From NCBI RefSeq assembly GCF_013340205.1, contig NZ_BJTG01000003.1, positions 372,001-436,000 on the forward strand: a DNA stretch of 64,000 bases, written 5' to 3'. Position numbers and translations under genes: made by a program. How positions within the stretch are numbered: position 1 is the stretch's first letter; every line of letters begins with the position of its first letter. Below, one piece after another: positions 1 to 7,425 of this stretch. The DNA is from Anaeromyxobacter diazotrophicus. GTDB taxonomy: Bacteria; Myxococcota; Myxococcia; Myxococcales; Anaeromyxobacteraceae. The notes beneath the pieces are model-generated. The model was not told the origin of the DNA. It ran no database searches and saw nothing but the letters and a program-made list of their open reading frames with translations.

Positions 1-489
1 ATGCAGGGCGTGAACGCGCGCGGGACGTTCCTCTGCACCCAGACCTGCCTGCCCCACCTGCTGAAGGCGGAGAACCCGCACGTCCTCATGCTCTCGCCGC
101 CGCTCTCCCTCCGGCCGCGCTGGTTCGCGCCGCACGTCGCCTACACGATGGCGAAGTACGGCATGAGCATGTGCGTGCTCGGCATGGCCGAGGAGCTGAG
201 GGAGCGCGGCGTGGCCGTGAACGCGCTCTGGCCGCGCACGGTCATCGCCACCGCCGCCCTGAACCTGCTCGGCGGCGACGAGACCGCCCAGCACGGGCGC
301 ACCGCCGAGATCGTCGCCGACGCCGCCTGGGCGGTGCTGACGCGCCCGGCGCGGCAGTGCACCGGCAACTTCTTCATCGACGAGGACGTGCTGCGCGCCG
401 AGGGGATGCAGGACTTCGAGCGCTACGCGGTGAAGCCGGGCGAGCCGCTCATGCGCGACCTCTTCGTCGACGAGGCGCGGGAGGGGTGA
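1..489 (+). CDS. SDR-family oxidoreductase, C-terminal part (5' end outside window)
   Basis: C-terminal 162 residues of a short-chain dehydrogenase/reductase. The window begins inside the gene: the NAD(P)-binding TGxxxGxG segment of the family is missing and the visible part opens at the mid-protein Asn motif (GVNARGTF). The catalytic YxxxK is present (YTMAKYG), followed by the family helix and the VNALWPRT segment. The C-terminal FFIDEDVLR segment resembles the HSDL2/hydroxysteroid dehydrogenase-like branch (known family knowledge), without an SCP2 sterol-carrier domain. The substrate cannot be told. The next gene downstream runs on the other strand, so this gene ends its transcription unit here. 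Confidence 0.8.
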   Translation: MQGVNARGTFLCTQTCLPHLLKAENPHVLMLSPPLSLRPRWFAPHVAYTMAKYGMSMCVLGMAEELRERGVAVNALWPRTVIATAALNLLGGDETAQHGRTAEIVADAAWAVLTRPARQCTGNFFIDEDVLRAEGMQDFERYAVKPGEPLMRDLFVDEAREG

Positions 490-561
490 GCCGGCCGCGC
501 GCCGCCGGCGCCGGCGCGCGCCCGCCGGAGCGGGGTGCCGGCGCCGGCCCGCGCCCGGGAG

Positions 562-1230
562 CTACTTGCCGTACGTGAAGCTGGCGGCCGCGTCGCCGCT
601 CGCCGGCACCGTGACCTGCTGCGACTTCTCGCCGAGCTTCTCGTGCCAGGCGGTCACCGTGTAGGTGCCCGGCGGCACGTCCTTGATCGTGTAGGAGCCG
701 TCGTCGCCCACCTTCGCGTAGGGCGTGTCGGAGACCACGATCCAGCCGTTCATCCACTCGTGCACGTCGCACTTCACGTGGACGACGCCGGGCTTCGAGA
801 GCACGCGCGGGATCTTCTGGCCCTTGATCGGCATGGCGATGTTGAAGACGGTGGTCGTCCCCAGGTAGCCGTGGATGTTGTGGAGCATGGGGTCGCTGTT
901 CACGATCTCGACCGTCGCCCCCGGGCCGGTCGCCTGGACGTGCGGCTTGTAGTGGCACTTCTCCTGGTCGAGCACGATCTTCTCCGGCGGCGGCTTGGGG
1001 AGGCCGCTCCCCTTCACCATCACCACCACGTTCTCGAGGTGGCCGCCCGCCACCTCGATCGACTGGTCGGGGACGGTGGCCCCGCAGACGTTCTGGTTCT
1101 TCGTCACCTTGAGCGGTGCGAGCTGCGGCGGGGCGCCGGTGAAGCTCACCGTGCCCTTGATCTCGCCCGCGCCCGCCGGCGCGGCCACCGCCGCGAGCAC
1201 GAGCACCATCGTCCCCAGGACTGCTTTCAC
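562..1230 (-). CDS. Exported blue-copper (cupredoxin-like) protein with carboxypeptidase-regulatory-like fold
   Basis: 222 residues with a clear signal peptide (cut near residue 22, APAGAGE). Residues about 24-75 and 170-220 look like carboxypeptidase regulatory-like beta modules. The middle carries a type 1 copper site: H117/H120 (LHNIHGY) and C154-x2-H157-x2-M160 (KCDVHEWM). It should therefore be a periplasmic copper or electron-transfer protein. The GTG start is chosen because a perfect AAGGAGG Shine-Dalgarno lies six bases upstream. It is the second gene after SCO on the same strand (24-base gap), divergent from the oxidase operon, so a role in copper delivery or as electron donor to that oxidase is a reasonable inference. 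Confidence 0.75.
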   Translation of the reverse strand: MKAVLGTMVLVLAAVAAPAGAGEIKGTVSFTGAPPQLAPLKVTKNQNVCGATVPDQSIEVAGGHLENVVVMVKGSGLPKPPPEKIVLDQEKCHYKPHVQATGPGATVEIVNSDPMLHNIHGYLGTTTVFNIAMPIKGQKIPRVLSKPGVVHVKCDVHEWMNGWIVVSDTPYAKVGDDGSYTIKDVPPGTYTVTAWHEKLGEKSQQVTVPASGDAAASFTYGK

Positions 1231-1254
1231 GTTCGACCTCCTTGTGGGGAGCGC

Positions 1255-1920
1255 TCAGCTCCCACGGTTGACCAGCAAGGCTGCGTCCCGGACCACCCGC
1301 GTCACCGCGTCCGCGTCCCCCGAGTCGTAGTAGCCGCGGATCCGGCCGCGCGCGTCGACCAGGACGAGGTGGGTGTCGTGGAAGATGGCGGGCTCGGCGC
1401 CGGGCGGGGCGTCGTTCCCCATCGCCGCGTGCAGCCCGGAGACGACGGCGCGCTGCACCGCGTCGGCGGGGCCGGTGAGGAAGGTCCAGAGTCGGGGGCT
1501 CGCCCGGTAGCCGCGTGCGTAGGCGGCGAGCCGCGCCGGCGTGTCGTGCTCCGGGTCGACGGTGAAGGAGACGAGGTGGAGCGCGGGCTCGAGGTTGCGG
1601 GCGCGCGACTGCACGCGCGCCATCGTGCTCGTGATGGCGGGGCAGATCGTGTCGCAGCGCGTGAAGACGAAGCTCGCGATCCAGACGTGACCCTCGAGCT
1701 CGGGCGAGCCGAAGGCGCGGCCTTGCTCGCTCGTGAGCTCGAAGCGAGGGACCTCCCCGAGGACTGGCAGCGGCGGCGGGAGGGGCGTGCGCAGCGCCCA
1801 GACGAGCGGCCACGCCGCGGGGAGGGCGAGCGCGAGCAGCCAGAAGGTTGGGCGTGCCACCATGCGGGCCAGCAGCGAGGCCGGCGGCGCGGGCGGGGGG
1901 GCGGTCGGGCTCGGGGTCAT
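1255..1920 (-). CDS. SCO1/SenC/PrrC copper chaperone for CuA assembly
   Basis: 221-residue membrane-anchored thioredoxin-fold protein. There is one N-terminal transmembrane segment (residues about 25-44), then a SCO domain with the copper-binding CxxxC (C89-x3-C93, RCDTICP) and the distal His near residue 181 in IFHDTHLVLVD. Family role: inserts copper into the CuA centre of cytochrome oxidase subunit II, which is encoded just across the divergent promoter. The ATG at 1920 has AAGGAG nine bases upstream; the reading frame stays open further upstream but without family similarity. It is cotranscribed with the cupredoxin gene downstream and probably shares the FNR-type control region at 2038-2051. 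Confidence 0.88.
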   Translation of the reverse strand: MTPSPTAPPPAPPASLLARMVARPTFWLLALALPAAWPLVWALRTPLPPPLPVLGEVPRFELTSEQGRAFGSPELEGHVWIASFVFTRCDTICPAITSTMARVQSRARNLEPALHLVSFTVDPEHDTPARLAAYARGYRASPRLWTFLTGPADAVQRAVVSGLHAAMGNDAPPGAEPAIFHDTHLVLVDARGRIRGYYDSGDADAVTRVVRDAALLVNRGS

Positions 1921-2037
1921 CTCGGCGCTCTCCTTCCCCGGCGGACGCGCTGCGTCATGCGGCGGGTCGCCGGCGCGGGCGACCATCTTGGGCATGGGCG
2001 GGGCGGCTCCTTGCGCCGGGCTATCGACTGACAGTAA

Positions 2038-2051
2038 TTGATGTGCATCAA
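2038..2051. promoter_or_regulatory. FNR/DNR-type operator (TTGAT-N4-ATCAA)
   Basis: Perfect palindrome TTGATGTGCATCAA, an exact match to the FNR/ANR/DNR consensus TTGATnnnnATCAA. It is centred in the 162-base gap between the SCO gene (start 1920, minus) and the first oxidase gene (start 2083, plus). Such sites bind CRP/FNR-family regulators that respond to low oxygen or to NO. A weak TTGCGC-18-TAATTG element runs into the box on the plus strand, so activation or repression cannot be decided from sequence. Confidence 0.75.
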
Positions 2052-2082
2052 GTCGTCGAGCGCGTCGAGAGCAGAGGCCCGC

Positions 2083-2703
2083 ATGAGCCAAGGCATCGCG
2101 CACCACGCGCCGGCAGCTGCCTGGCCGCCGGACGCGCAGTACGGAGCCGCCACCCCCGGCAAGATCGGGATGTGGATCTTCCTCGTCTCCGACGCGTTCT
2201 CGTTCGGCGGGCTCCTGCTCGCCTACGGGATCCTGCGGACCTCGGCGCACGCGTGGCGCGCGCCGGGCGAGCCCGCGCTCGGCCTCTCGTTCACGGCCGG
2301 CCTCACCATCCTCCTCATCGCGACCAGCGTGACGAACGTCTTCGCGCACGCCGCGGCGGTGGAGGGGCGGCGGCGCGCGGCCGCGCTGCTCCTGGGGGTG
2401 ACGGCGCTGGGGGGCGCGCTCTTCCTCCTCGGCCAGTACCAGGAGTGGTTCGGGCTGTGGGGGCACGGGCTCGTGCGCGAGGGGCTCGTCTTCGGCCACT
2501 CCGCGCGGGCGAGCACCTTCTACATCATCACCGGCTACCACGGGCTGCACGTGCTCGTCGGCGTCGTCTACATGCTGGCCGTCCTCGGCCGGTACGTGCG
2601 CGGCGAGGCCGGCGCGCACGACGTCGAGATCCTCGGGCTGTACTGGTGCTTCGTCGACTTCGTCTGGGTGTTCGTCTTCTCGTTCCTCTACCTCTTCCCG
2701 TGA
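2083..2703 (+). CDS. Heme-copper oxidase subunit III (first copy, NorE-like position)
   Basis: 206 residues, five predicted membrane helices, cytochrome c oxidase subunit III family. Family hallmarks are the GxxxFLxSDAFxFGGLL helix, the FYIITGYHGLHVLVG helix and the closing LYWCFVDFVWVFVF segment. The ATG at 2083 is preferred over an in-frame TTG at 2038, which lies inside the regulator box and would add a non-conserved tail. It heads the oxidase operon and is followed closely by a subunit IV gene. This III+IV pair in front, with another subunit III after subunit I, resembles the arrangement of NorE/NorF accessory proteins of NO reductases; that comparison is inference. Confidence 0.85.
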   Translation: MSQGIAHHAPAAAWPPDAQYGAATPGKIGMWIFLVSDAFSFGGLLLAYGILRTSAHAWRAPGEPALGLSFTAGLTILLIATSVTNVFAHAAAVEGRRRAAALLLGVTALGGALFLLGQYQEWFGLWGHGLVREGLVFGHSARASTFYIITGYHGLHVLVGVVYMLAVLGRYVRGEAGAHDVEILGLYWCFVDFVWVFVFSFLYLFP

Positions 2704-2711
2704 GGTTCGGG

Positions 2712-3026
2712 ATGGAGCTCTCGAGCCAAGCCGCTGCCCCCCGCGCGCGCACGAGCCGCCGCGAGATCCTGGCCGTCTTCGCCGGGCTGGTGGTGATGAC
2801 CCTCGCCGAGGTGGCGGTGGCGAGCGCCTCCGGCGTGGCGCGCGGGCCGCGCATGGTGGCGCTCATCCTCCTCGCCGTCGCCAAGGCGGTGCTGGTCGGC
2901 CTCTTCTTCATGCACCTGCGGTACGAGACGCGCATCCTGCGCCTCACCGTCTTCGGCCCGCTCGTCGCGCCCGCCGCCTACGCGCTGGCGCTCGTGGCGG
3001 AGGCCGCCTGGGGGATCTCGCGATGA
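2712..3026 (+). CDS. Cytochrome c oxidase subunit IV-type small membrane protein
   Basis: 104 residues with three hydrophobic helices. The KAVLVGLFFMHLRYE segment is diagnostic of the prokaryotic subunit IV family (COX4_pro, CoxD/CtaF/NorF type). It stabilises the oxidase complex in the membrane. It starts eight bases after the first subunit III gene and its stop overlaps the next start (ATGA), so translation is coupled. No unusual features. Confidence 0.85.
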   Translation: MELSSQAAAPRARTSRREILAVFAGLVVMTLAEVAVASASGVARGPRMVALILLAVAKAVLVGLFFMHLRYETRILRLTVFGPLVAPAAYALALVAEAAWGISR

Positions 3027-3208
3027 AGCGGCTCGCCTCCGCCCTGGCCCTCGCCGCCGCGCCGGCCCTGGCCGCGGCCTGTCCCGCCTGCGCGCGGGAC
3101 GGCGCGCCCCACGCCTGGCTGCTGGTGGCGGCGCTCGTCGGCTTCCCGTACGCCGTCGCGGCGGTGGTGCTCCGCGCCGTCCGCCGCGGCGAGGAGGATC
3201 GCCCGTGA
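3023..3208 (+). CDS. 61-residue membrane protein with CPAC motif, unknown function
   Basis: A very small protein: a signal-like first helix (about residues 3-18), a CPAC pair (C20, C23) and a second helix (about 32-50), ending in a charged RRGEEDRP tail. It overlaps both neighbours by ATGA/GTGA junctions between subunit IV and CoxB, so it is very probably translated as part of the oxidase. I recognise no family. A CPxC placed at the outer membrane face could bind copper or act on disulfides, which would suit CuA assembly; that is inference only. Confidence 0.65.
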   Translation: MKRLASALALAAAPALAAACPACARDGAPHAWLLVAALVGFPYAVAAVVLRAVRRGEEDRP

Positions 3209-4029
3209 GGTCCCCGCGCCCCCTCGCCGCGGCCGCCGCCGCGGCCGCAGCGCTCGCCACCCGCGCCGCCGCCGCGCCCGCGCCGGAGCGCGGCTACGGC
3301 CTGCCGCGCGACGTCTCGCTCGACGGCGCGCGCGTGGACGAGCTCCTCCACTTCACGCTCCTCGCCACCGTCACGATCTTCGTCGTGGTGCTGGGCGCCA
3401 TGGCCTTCTCCTTCCTGCGCCACGGCCGGGCGCACCCCGCCCGCTACACGCACGGCTCGCGCCGCTCGGTCGGCGTGCTGGTGGCGACGGTGGCGGTGAT
3501 CGCGTTCGGGGTGGACGTGACGATGTTCGTCCGGACGCTCCTCGACCTCAACGGCCACTTCTGGAACTTCGCTCGGGCCGAGGAGCAGCCCGGGGCGGTG
3601 CGCATCGAGGTCAACGCGCACCAGTGGGCCTGGGCGGTGCGCTACCCGTCCGCACAGGGCGAGTTCAACTCCGCCGACGACGTGGTGACCTTGAACGACG
3701 TGCGGGTCCCCGCCGGCGTCCCGGTGGTCATCCAGCTCGCCTCGACGGACGTCATCCACAGCTTCTACCTGCCGAACTTCCGGGTGAAGCGCGACGCGGT
3801 GCCGGGGATGATCAACTCGATCACCTTCCAGGGCCGGGAGCCCGGCGAGTACGAGATCGCCTGCGCCCAGCACTGCGGGCCGAACCACTACAAGATGCGC
3901 GGGATCCTCACCGTGCTCGCGCCCGAGGACTACCGGCGCTGGCTCGAGACCGCCCGGGCCGACGCGCGCCGCGGGTACGACGCGACCGACAGCGAGGCGC
4001 ACTGGGGCTGGGCCTGGAGGAAGGAGTAG
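3205..4029 (+). CDS. coxB: Cytochrome c oxidase subunit II (CuA), K-channel entrance motif missing
   Basis: 274 residues: signal peptide, two membrane helices (about 48-70 and 85-110), then the periplasmic cupredoxin domain. The binuclear CuA site is complete: His in DVIHSFYLPNF, and CxxxCxxxHxxM in CAQHCGPNHYKM; the aromatic electron-entry patch HQWAW is present. There is no fused C-terminal cytochrome c, so this is not a caa3 subunit II; the separate dihaem proteins downstream could feed it. The conserved Glu-x2-Trp-Thr-x2-Pro at the start of helix 2, where the family carries the K-channel entrance glutamate, is absent (SRRSVGVLVATVAV instead). GTG start, coupled to the preceding gene by a GTGA overlap. 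Confidence 0.9.
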   Translation: MRSPRPLAAAAAAAAALATRAAAAPAPERGYGLPRDVSLDGARVDELLHFTLLATVTIFVVVLGAMAFSFLRHGRAHPARYTHGSRRSVGVLVATVAVIAFGVDVTMFVRTLLDLNGHFWNFARAEEQPGAVRIEVNAHQWAWAVRYPSAQGEFNSADDVVTLNDVRVPAGVPVVIQLASTDVIHSFYLPNFRVKRDAVPGMINSITFQGREPGEYEIACAQHCGPNHYKMRGILTVLAPEDYRRWLETARADARRGYDATDSEAHWGWAWRKE

Positions 4030-4031
4030 CC

Positions 4032-5822
4032 ATGGCGACGCCCGCGCAGGCGCTGTGGGAAGCGGCGCAGCCGATCCACCCGCAGCCGACGGCCTTCTGG
4101 CGCCGGTACGTCTTCTCCATCGACCACAAGGTCATCGGGAAGCAGTTCCTCTGGGCCGGGCTCCTCTTCATGCTGGTCGGCGGCGGGATGGCGATGCTCA
4201 TCCGCTGGCAGTGGGCGTTCCCGTATCGCCCGGTGCCGGTGGTCGGCCGCCTCCTCTTCCCGGCCAGCGGCGGCGTCATCGGCCCCGCCACGTACCAGAC
4301 GCTCTTCACCACCCACGGCCTCATCATGATCTTCTTCGCCGTGACGCCGGTGCTCATCGGCGCCTTCGGCAACTTCCTCATCCCGCTCATGATCGGCGCG
4401 CGGGACATGGCCTTCCCGCGCCTCAACATGTACTCGTTCTGGAGCTTCCTCCTGTCGCAGTTGCTCGTGCTCGCCTCGTTCGCGACCGACCTCGGCACCG
4501 CGGGCGCCGGGTGGACGACCTACGCGCCACTCTCGACCAACGTCGGCACCCCGGGGCTCGGCCAGACGCTGGTCATCCTCGCCATCTTCGTCACCGGCGT
4601 GTCGAGCACCATGGGCGCGGTCAACTACGTGACCACCGTCATCCGGCTGCGGGCGCCGGGCATGACCTGGATGCGGCTGCCGCTCACGATCTGGGGGCTG
4701 TGGCTCACGGCCGTGCTGAACGCGCTCTTCATCCCGGTGCTCGGCTCGGCGGCGCTGCTGCTCCTGTTCGACCGCAACTTCGGGACGCAGTTCTTCGTGG
4801 CGGGCGCCTCGAGCGTGGCGGGGGGCGGCGACCCCATCATCTACCAGCACCTGTTCTGGATCTTCGGGCACCCCGAGGTCTACATCATGATCCTCCCGGC
4901 CTGGGGGATCCTGGGCGACGTGCTGGCGGTCTTCTCGCGCAAGCCGCACCACTGGTACCGCGGGACGGTGGGCGCGCTGGTGGCGGTGACCGTCCTCTCC
5001 GCCCTGGTGTACGGGCACCACATGTTCCTCACCGGGATGAGCCCGCTCCTCGGCGAGGGGTTCATGCTGTTCACGCTCGTCATCAGCGTGCCCTCGATGA
5101 TCGTGGTGCTGAACTGGCTCTTCACGATCTGGGGCGGGTCGCTGCGCTTCGACACGCCGATGCTGTTCGCGCTCGGGACGATGGTGCTCTTCGGCGTGGG
5201 CGGGCTGACCGGGCTGTTCCTGGGCGACATCTCGATGGACCTCTACCTCCACGACACGCTCTTCGTGGTGGGCCACTTCCACTTCACGATGGCCGCCGGG
5301 TCGTTCATGGGGGCCATGACCGGCCTCTACTTCTGGTTCCCCAAGATGTTCGGGCGGCGCCTCGACGAGCGGCTCGGCAAGGCCCACTTCTGGTTCTCGT
5401 TCCTGGGCCTCGCCCTCGTCTTCGGCGGGCAGCTCCTCGCCGGCTGGGCCGGCCAGCAGCGGCGGCTCTTCGACCCCTTCCAGTACACGTTCATCCAGGG
5501 GCTCCGCGGCCTCAACCGCTGGACGAGCTACTTCGCCTTCGCGCTCTTCGCCGGCCAGCTCGCCTTCGTCGTGAACTTCTTCAAGACGGTCTTCGGCCGC
5601 GGGCAGCAGCAGGCCGGCGACAACCCCTGGCAGGCCACCACGCTCGAGTGGACCGCGACCCGCTCGCCGCCGCCCTTCCACAACTTCGACCACATCCCGC
5701 TCGTCGTGCGCGGGCCCTACGAGCTGTCGAGCCCGGAGGTGCAGCGGCTCACCGGGCGCGACTTCGCGGGGCAGGCCGAGGAGCTGCCCGTGAGGCCGGA
5801 CGCCGCGGCGGGAGGGGCCTGA
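4032..5822 (+). CDS. coxA: A-type heme-copper oxidase subunit I lacking the K-channel lysine
   Basis: 596 residues, 12+ membrane helices. Haem a ligands H95 and H417, haem a3 ligand H415, CuB ligands H280, H329, H330, and the cross-linked tyrosine Y284 (GHPEVY) are all present, so the catalytic site is that of an O2 reductase. D-channel D125, N114, N132 and E282 are kept, but the third D-channel asparagine position (IINM/ILNM in relatives) is R205. From HH to the following GG the protein aligns without gaps to mitochondrial COX1 (39 residues each), which puts V358 where the K-channel lysine (bovine K319, IPTGVK) belongs. Two bases after coxB's stop; SD AAGGAG. It is either an oxidase with rewired proton uptake or an A-type-derived NO reductase. 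Confidence 0.9.
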   Translation: MATPAQALWEAAQPIHPQPTAFWRRYVFSIDHKVIGKQFLWAGLLFMLVGGGMAMLIRWQWAFPYRPVPVVGRLLFPASGGVIGPATYQTLFTTHGLIMIFFAVTPVLIGAFGNFLIPLMIGARDMAFPRLNMYSFWSFLLSQLLVLASFATDLGTAGAGWTTYAPLSTNVGTPGLGQTLVILAIFVTGVSSTMGAVNYVTTVIRLRAPGMTWMRLPLTIWGLWLTAVLNALFIPVLGSAALLLLFDRNFGTQFFVAGASSVAGGGDPIIYQHLFWIFGHPEVYIMILPAWGILGDVLAVFSRKPHHWYRGTVGALVAVTVLSALVYGHHMFLTGMSPLLGEGFMLFTLVISVPSMIVVLNWLFTIWGGSLRFDTPMLFALGTMVLFGVGGLTGLFLGDISMDLYLHDTLFVVGHFHFTMAAGSFMGAMTGLYFWFPKMFGRRLDERLGKAHFWFSFLGLALVFGGQLLAGWAGQQRRLFDPFQYTFIQGLRGLNRWTSYFAFALFAGQLAFVVNFFKTVFGRGQQQAGDNPWQATTLEWTATRSPPPFHNFDHIPLVVRGPYELSSPEVQRLTGRDFAGQAEELPVRPDAAAGGA

Positions 5823-6452
5823 GTGCCTCCGGCCGCGCGCGCCATGACGAGCCCGCTCGACCGCGAGCCGGAGGTGGCGGACCTCGCGCGGCGGCGCCAG
5901 CGCCCCTCGCGCGAGGAGCAGACCGCCCATCTCGGGACGGTGGTGTTCCTCGGCTCCTGGGCCATGCTCTTCGCGAGCCTCTTCTTCGCGTACGGGCTCG
6001 TCCGCCTGCGCGCCCCGAGCTGGCCGCCGGCGGGTCAGCCCGAGCTGCCCCTCCTCCTGCCGGGGGTGAACACCCTCCTCGCCCTCGGCGCCAGCGTCGC
6101 CGTGGCCGCGGCCGTGCGCGCCTGGGGCTCGCGCGGAAGCCGGGTCGCGGCCGCGCTCGCGGCGGCCGCGGCGCTCGGGGCCGGGTTCCTGGCGGTGCAG
6201 GCGGCGGTGTGGACCCGCCTCCTCCGCGGCGGGCTCGCCCCCTCCGACGGCCCGTACGCCTCGGTGTTCTACGCCTTCACCGGCTTCCACGGGCTGCACG
6301 TGGCGGTGGGGGTGGTGGCGCTCGCCGCGCTCGCGGTCCGCGCGCTGCGGCCGGGCGGGGTGGGGCGCGCCGCCGTGCGCCTGTGGGCGCTCTACTGGCA
6401 CTTCGTCGGCGTCGTGTGGGCCGTGCTCTACGTGACCGTCTTCGTGCTGTGA
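5823..6452 (+). CDS. Cytochrome c oxidase subunit III (second copy)
   Basis: 209 residues, five helices, subunit III family: LGTVVFLGSWAMLFASLFFAYG helix, FYAFTGFHGLHVAVG helix and LYWHFVGVVWAVLY at the end. GTG at 5823 directly follows the coxA stop and has GGAGGGG five bases upstream, so I prefer it to the ATG at 5844, which has no Shine-Dalgarno. Its position after subunit I is the normal place for the structural subunit III. The other copy (2083-2703) is clearly divergent, sharing only the family motifs. Confidence 0.87.
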   Translation: MPPAARAMTSPLDREPEVADLARRRQRPSREEQTAHLGTVVFLGSWAMLFASLFFAYGLVRLRAPSWPPAGQPELPLLLPGVNTLLALGASVAVAAAVRAWGSRGSRVAAALAAAAALGAGFLAVQAAVWTRLLRGGLAPSDGPYASVFYAFTGFHGLHVAVGVVALAALAVRALRPGGVGRAAVRLWALYWHFVGVVWAVLYVTVFVL

Positions 6453-6466
6453 CCCGGGAGGCCGCC

Positions 6467-7387
6467 GTGAACCATGCGCTCGCCGTCGTGTCCGCCCTCG
6501 CCGTGCTCGGCGCGGGGGGGTGCAAGGGGTACCGGACGCAGGGCTTCCGCCAGCCGCAGACCCTGGGGGGGAAGACGATCCCGGCCTCGCTCCTCACCGA
6601 AGGCGAGCACGACTACGTCCTCTATTGCCGCGCCTGCCACGGGGACAAGGGCGACGGCAAGGGCCCGGCGTCGGCCGGGTTGCGCCCGCCGCCGCGCGAC
6701 TTCACGCTCGGCACCTTCAAGTTCGCCGCGGTGGCGGGCGGCGCCCTCCCCAACGACGACGACCTGGTGCGGATCGTCCGCAGCGGCCTGCACGGCACCG
6801 CCATGCTGGCCTGGGACGGCGTGCCGGACCGGAACCTCCAGGCCATCATCCAGTACCTGAAGACCTTCTCGCCGCGCTGGAAGGAGGAGGCGCCGGGAGA
6901 GCCCATCCAGCCGACGCCCGACCCCTGGCGGGGGCGCGAGCGCGACGGCGTCGCGTTCGGCAAGAAGGTCTACCACGGCCTCGCGCAGTGCATCGGCTGC
7001 CACCCCGCCTACGCCTCCAGGAGCTACATCTACGAGGCGTCGAAGGAGCTGACCGGCAACCCGACCACCGACTTCCGCGACGACCTGTACGGCTCGCAGC
7101 TCAAGGAGTCGGACTACGGCGTGAAGCTCCTGCCGCCCGACTTCACCCGCTCGGAGCTGCGCTCGATCCGCGATGACCACCGCCTCGAGGATCTGTACCG
7201 CGTCGTCGCCTCGGGCGTGGGCGGCACCGCCATGCCCACCTGGCGCGGCTCGCTCCCGGAGGAGGACCTCTGGGCGCTCGCCCACTACGTCGACTCGCTG
7301 GTCGCGCTGAAGGGGAGCGACGCCCCCCGCCAGCTCCTGCAGGCGAACGAGGCCGCCGACGCCAGCTGGCGGCCGCCCGCGCAGTGA
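6467..7387 (+). CDS. Dihaem cytochrome c lipoprotein
   Basis: 306 residues. Lipoprotein signal ending AGGC (lipid Cys19), two class I cytochrome c domains. Haem sites CRACH (C54, C57, H58) and CIGCH (C175, C178, H179), with likely distal Met in GTAML (M113) and GTAMP (M256). The first domain carries RDFTLGTFKF, shared with the second dihaem protein at 8797, so the two are paralogous. GTG start with GGGAGG six bases upstream. It is anchored in a membrane facing the periplasm and sits directly behind the oxidase genes, so it is a likely electron donor to CuA. Confidence 0.85.
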   Translation: MNHALAVVSALAVLGAGGCKGYRTQGFRQPQTLGGKTIPASLLTEGEHDYVLYCRACHGDKGDGKGPASAGLRPPPRDFTLGTFKFAAVAGGALPNDDDLVRIVRSGLHGTAMLAWDGVPDRNLQAIIQYLKTFSPRWKEEAPGEPIQPTPDPWRGRERDGVAFGKKVYHGLAQCIGCHPAYASRSYIYEASKELTGNPTTDFRDDLYGSQLKESDYGVKLLPPDFTRSELRSIRDDHRLEDLYRVVASGVGGTAMPTWRGSLPEEDLWALAHYVDSLVALKGSDAPRQLLQANEAADASWRPPAQ

Positions 7388-7425
7388 TTCACCTCCAAGC
7401 TCACCGGAAAGAGAGAGGGGCTCTC

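Noticed and set aside
2038-2082. Upstream start (15 extra codons) for the first subunit III gene
   Set aside because: The TTG lies inside the FNR box and the added residues are not conserved; ATG at 2083 fits the family.
3930-6401. 823-codon minus-strand frame under coxA and subunit III
   Set aside because: Arg/Glu/His-rich shadow of a high-GC gene; no domain, no start signals.
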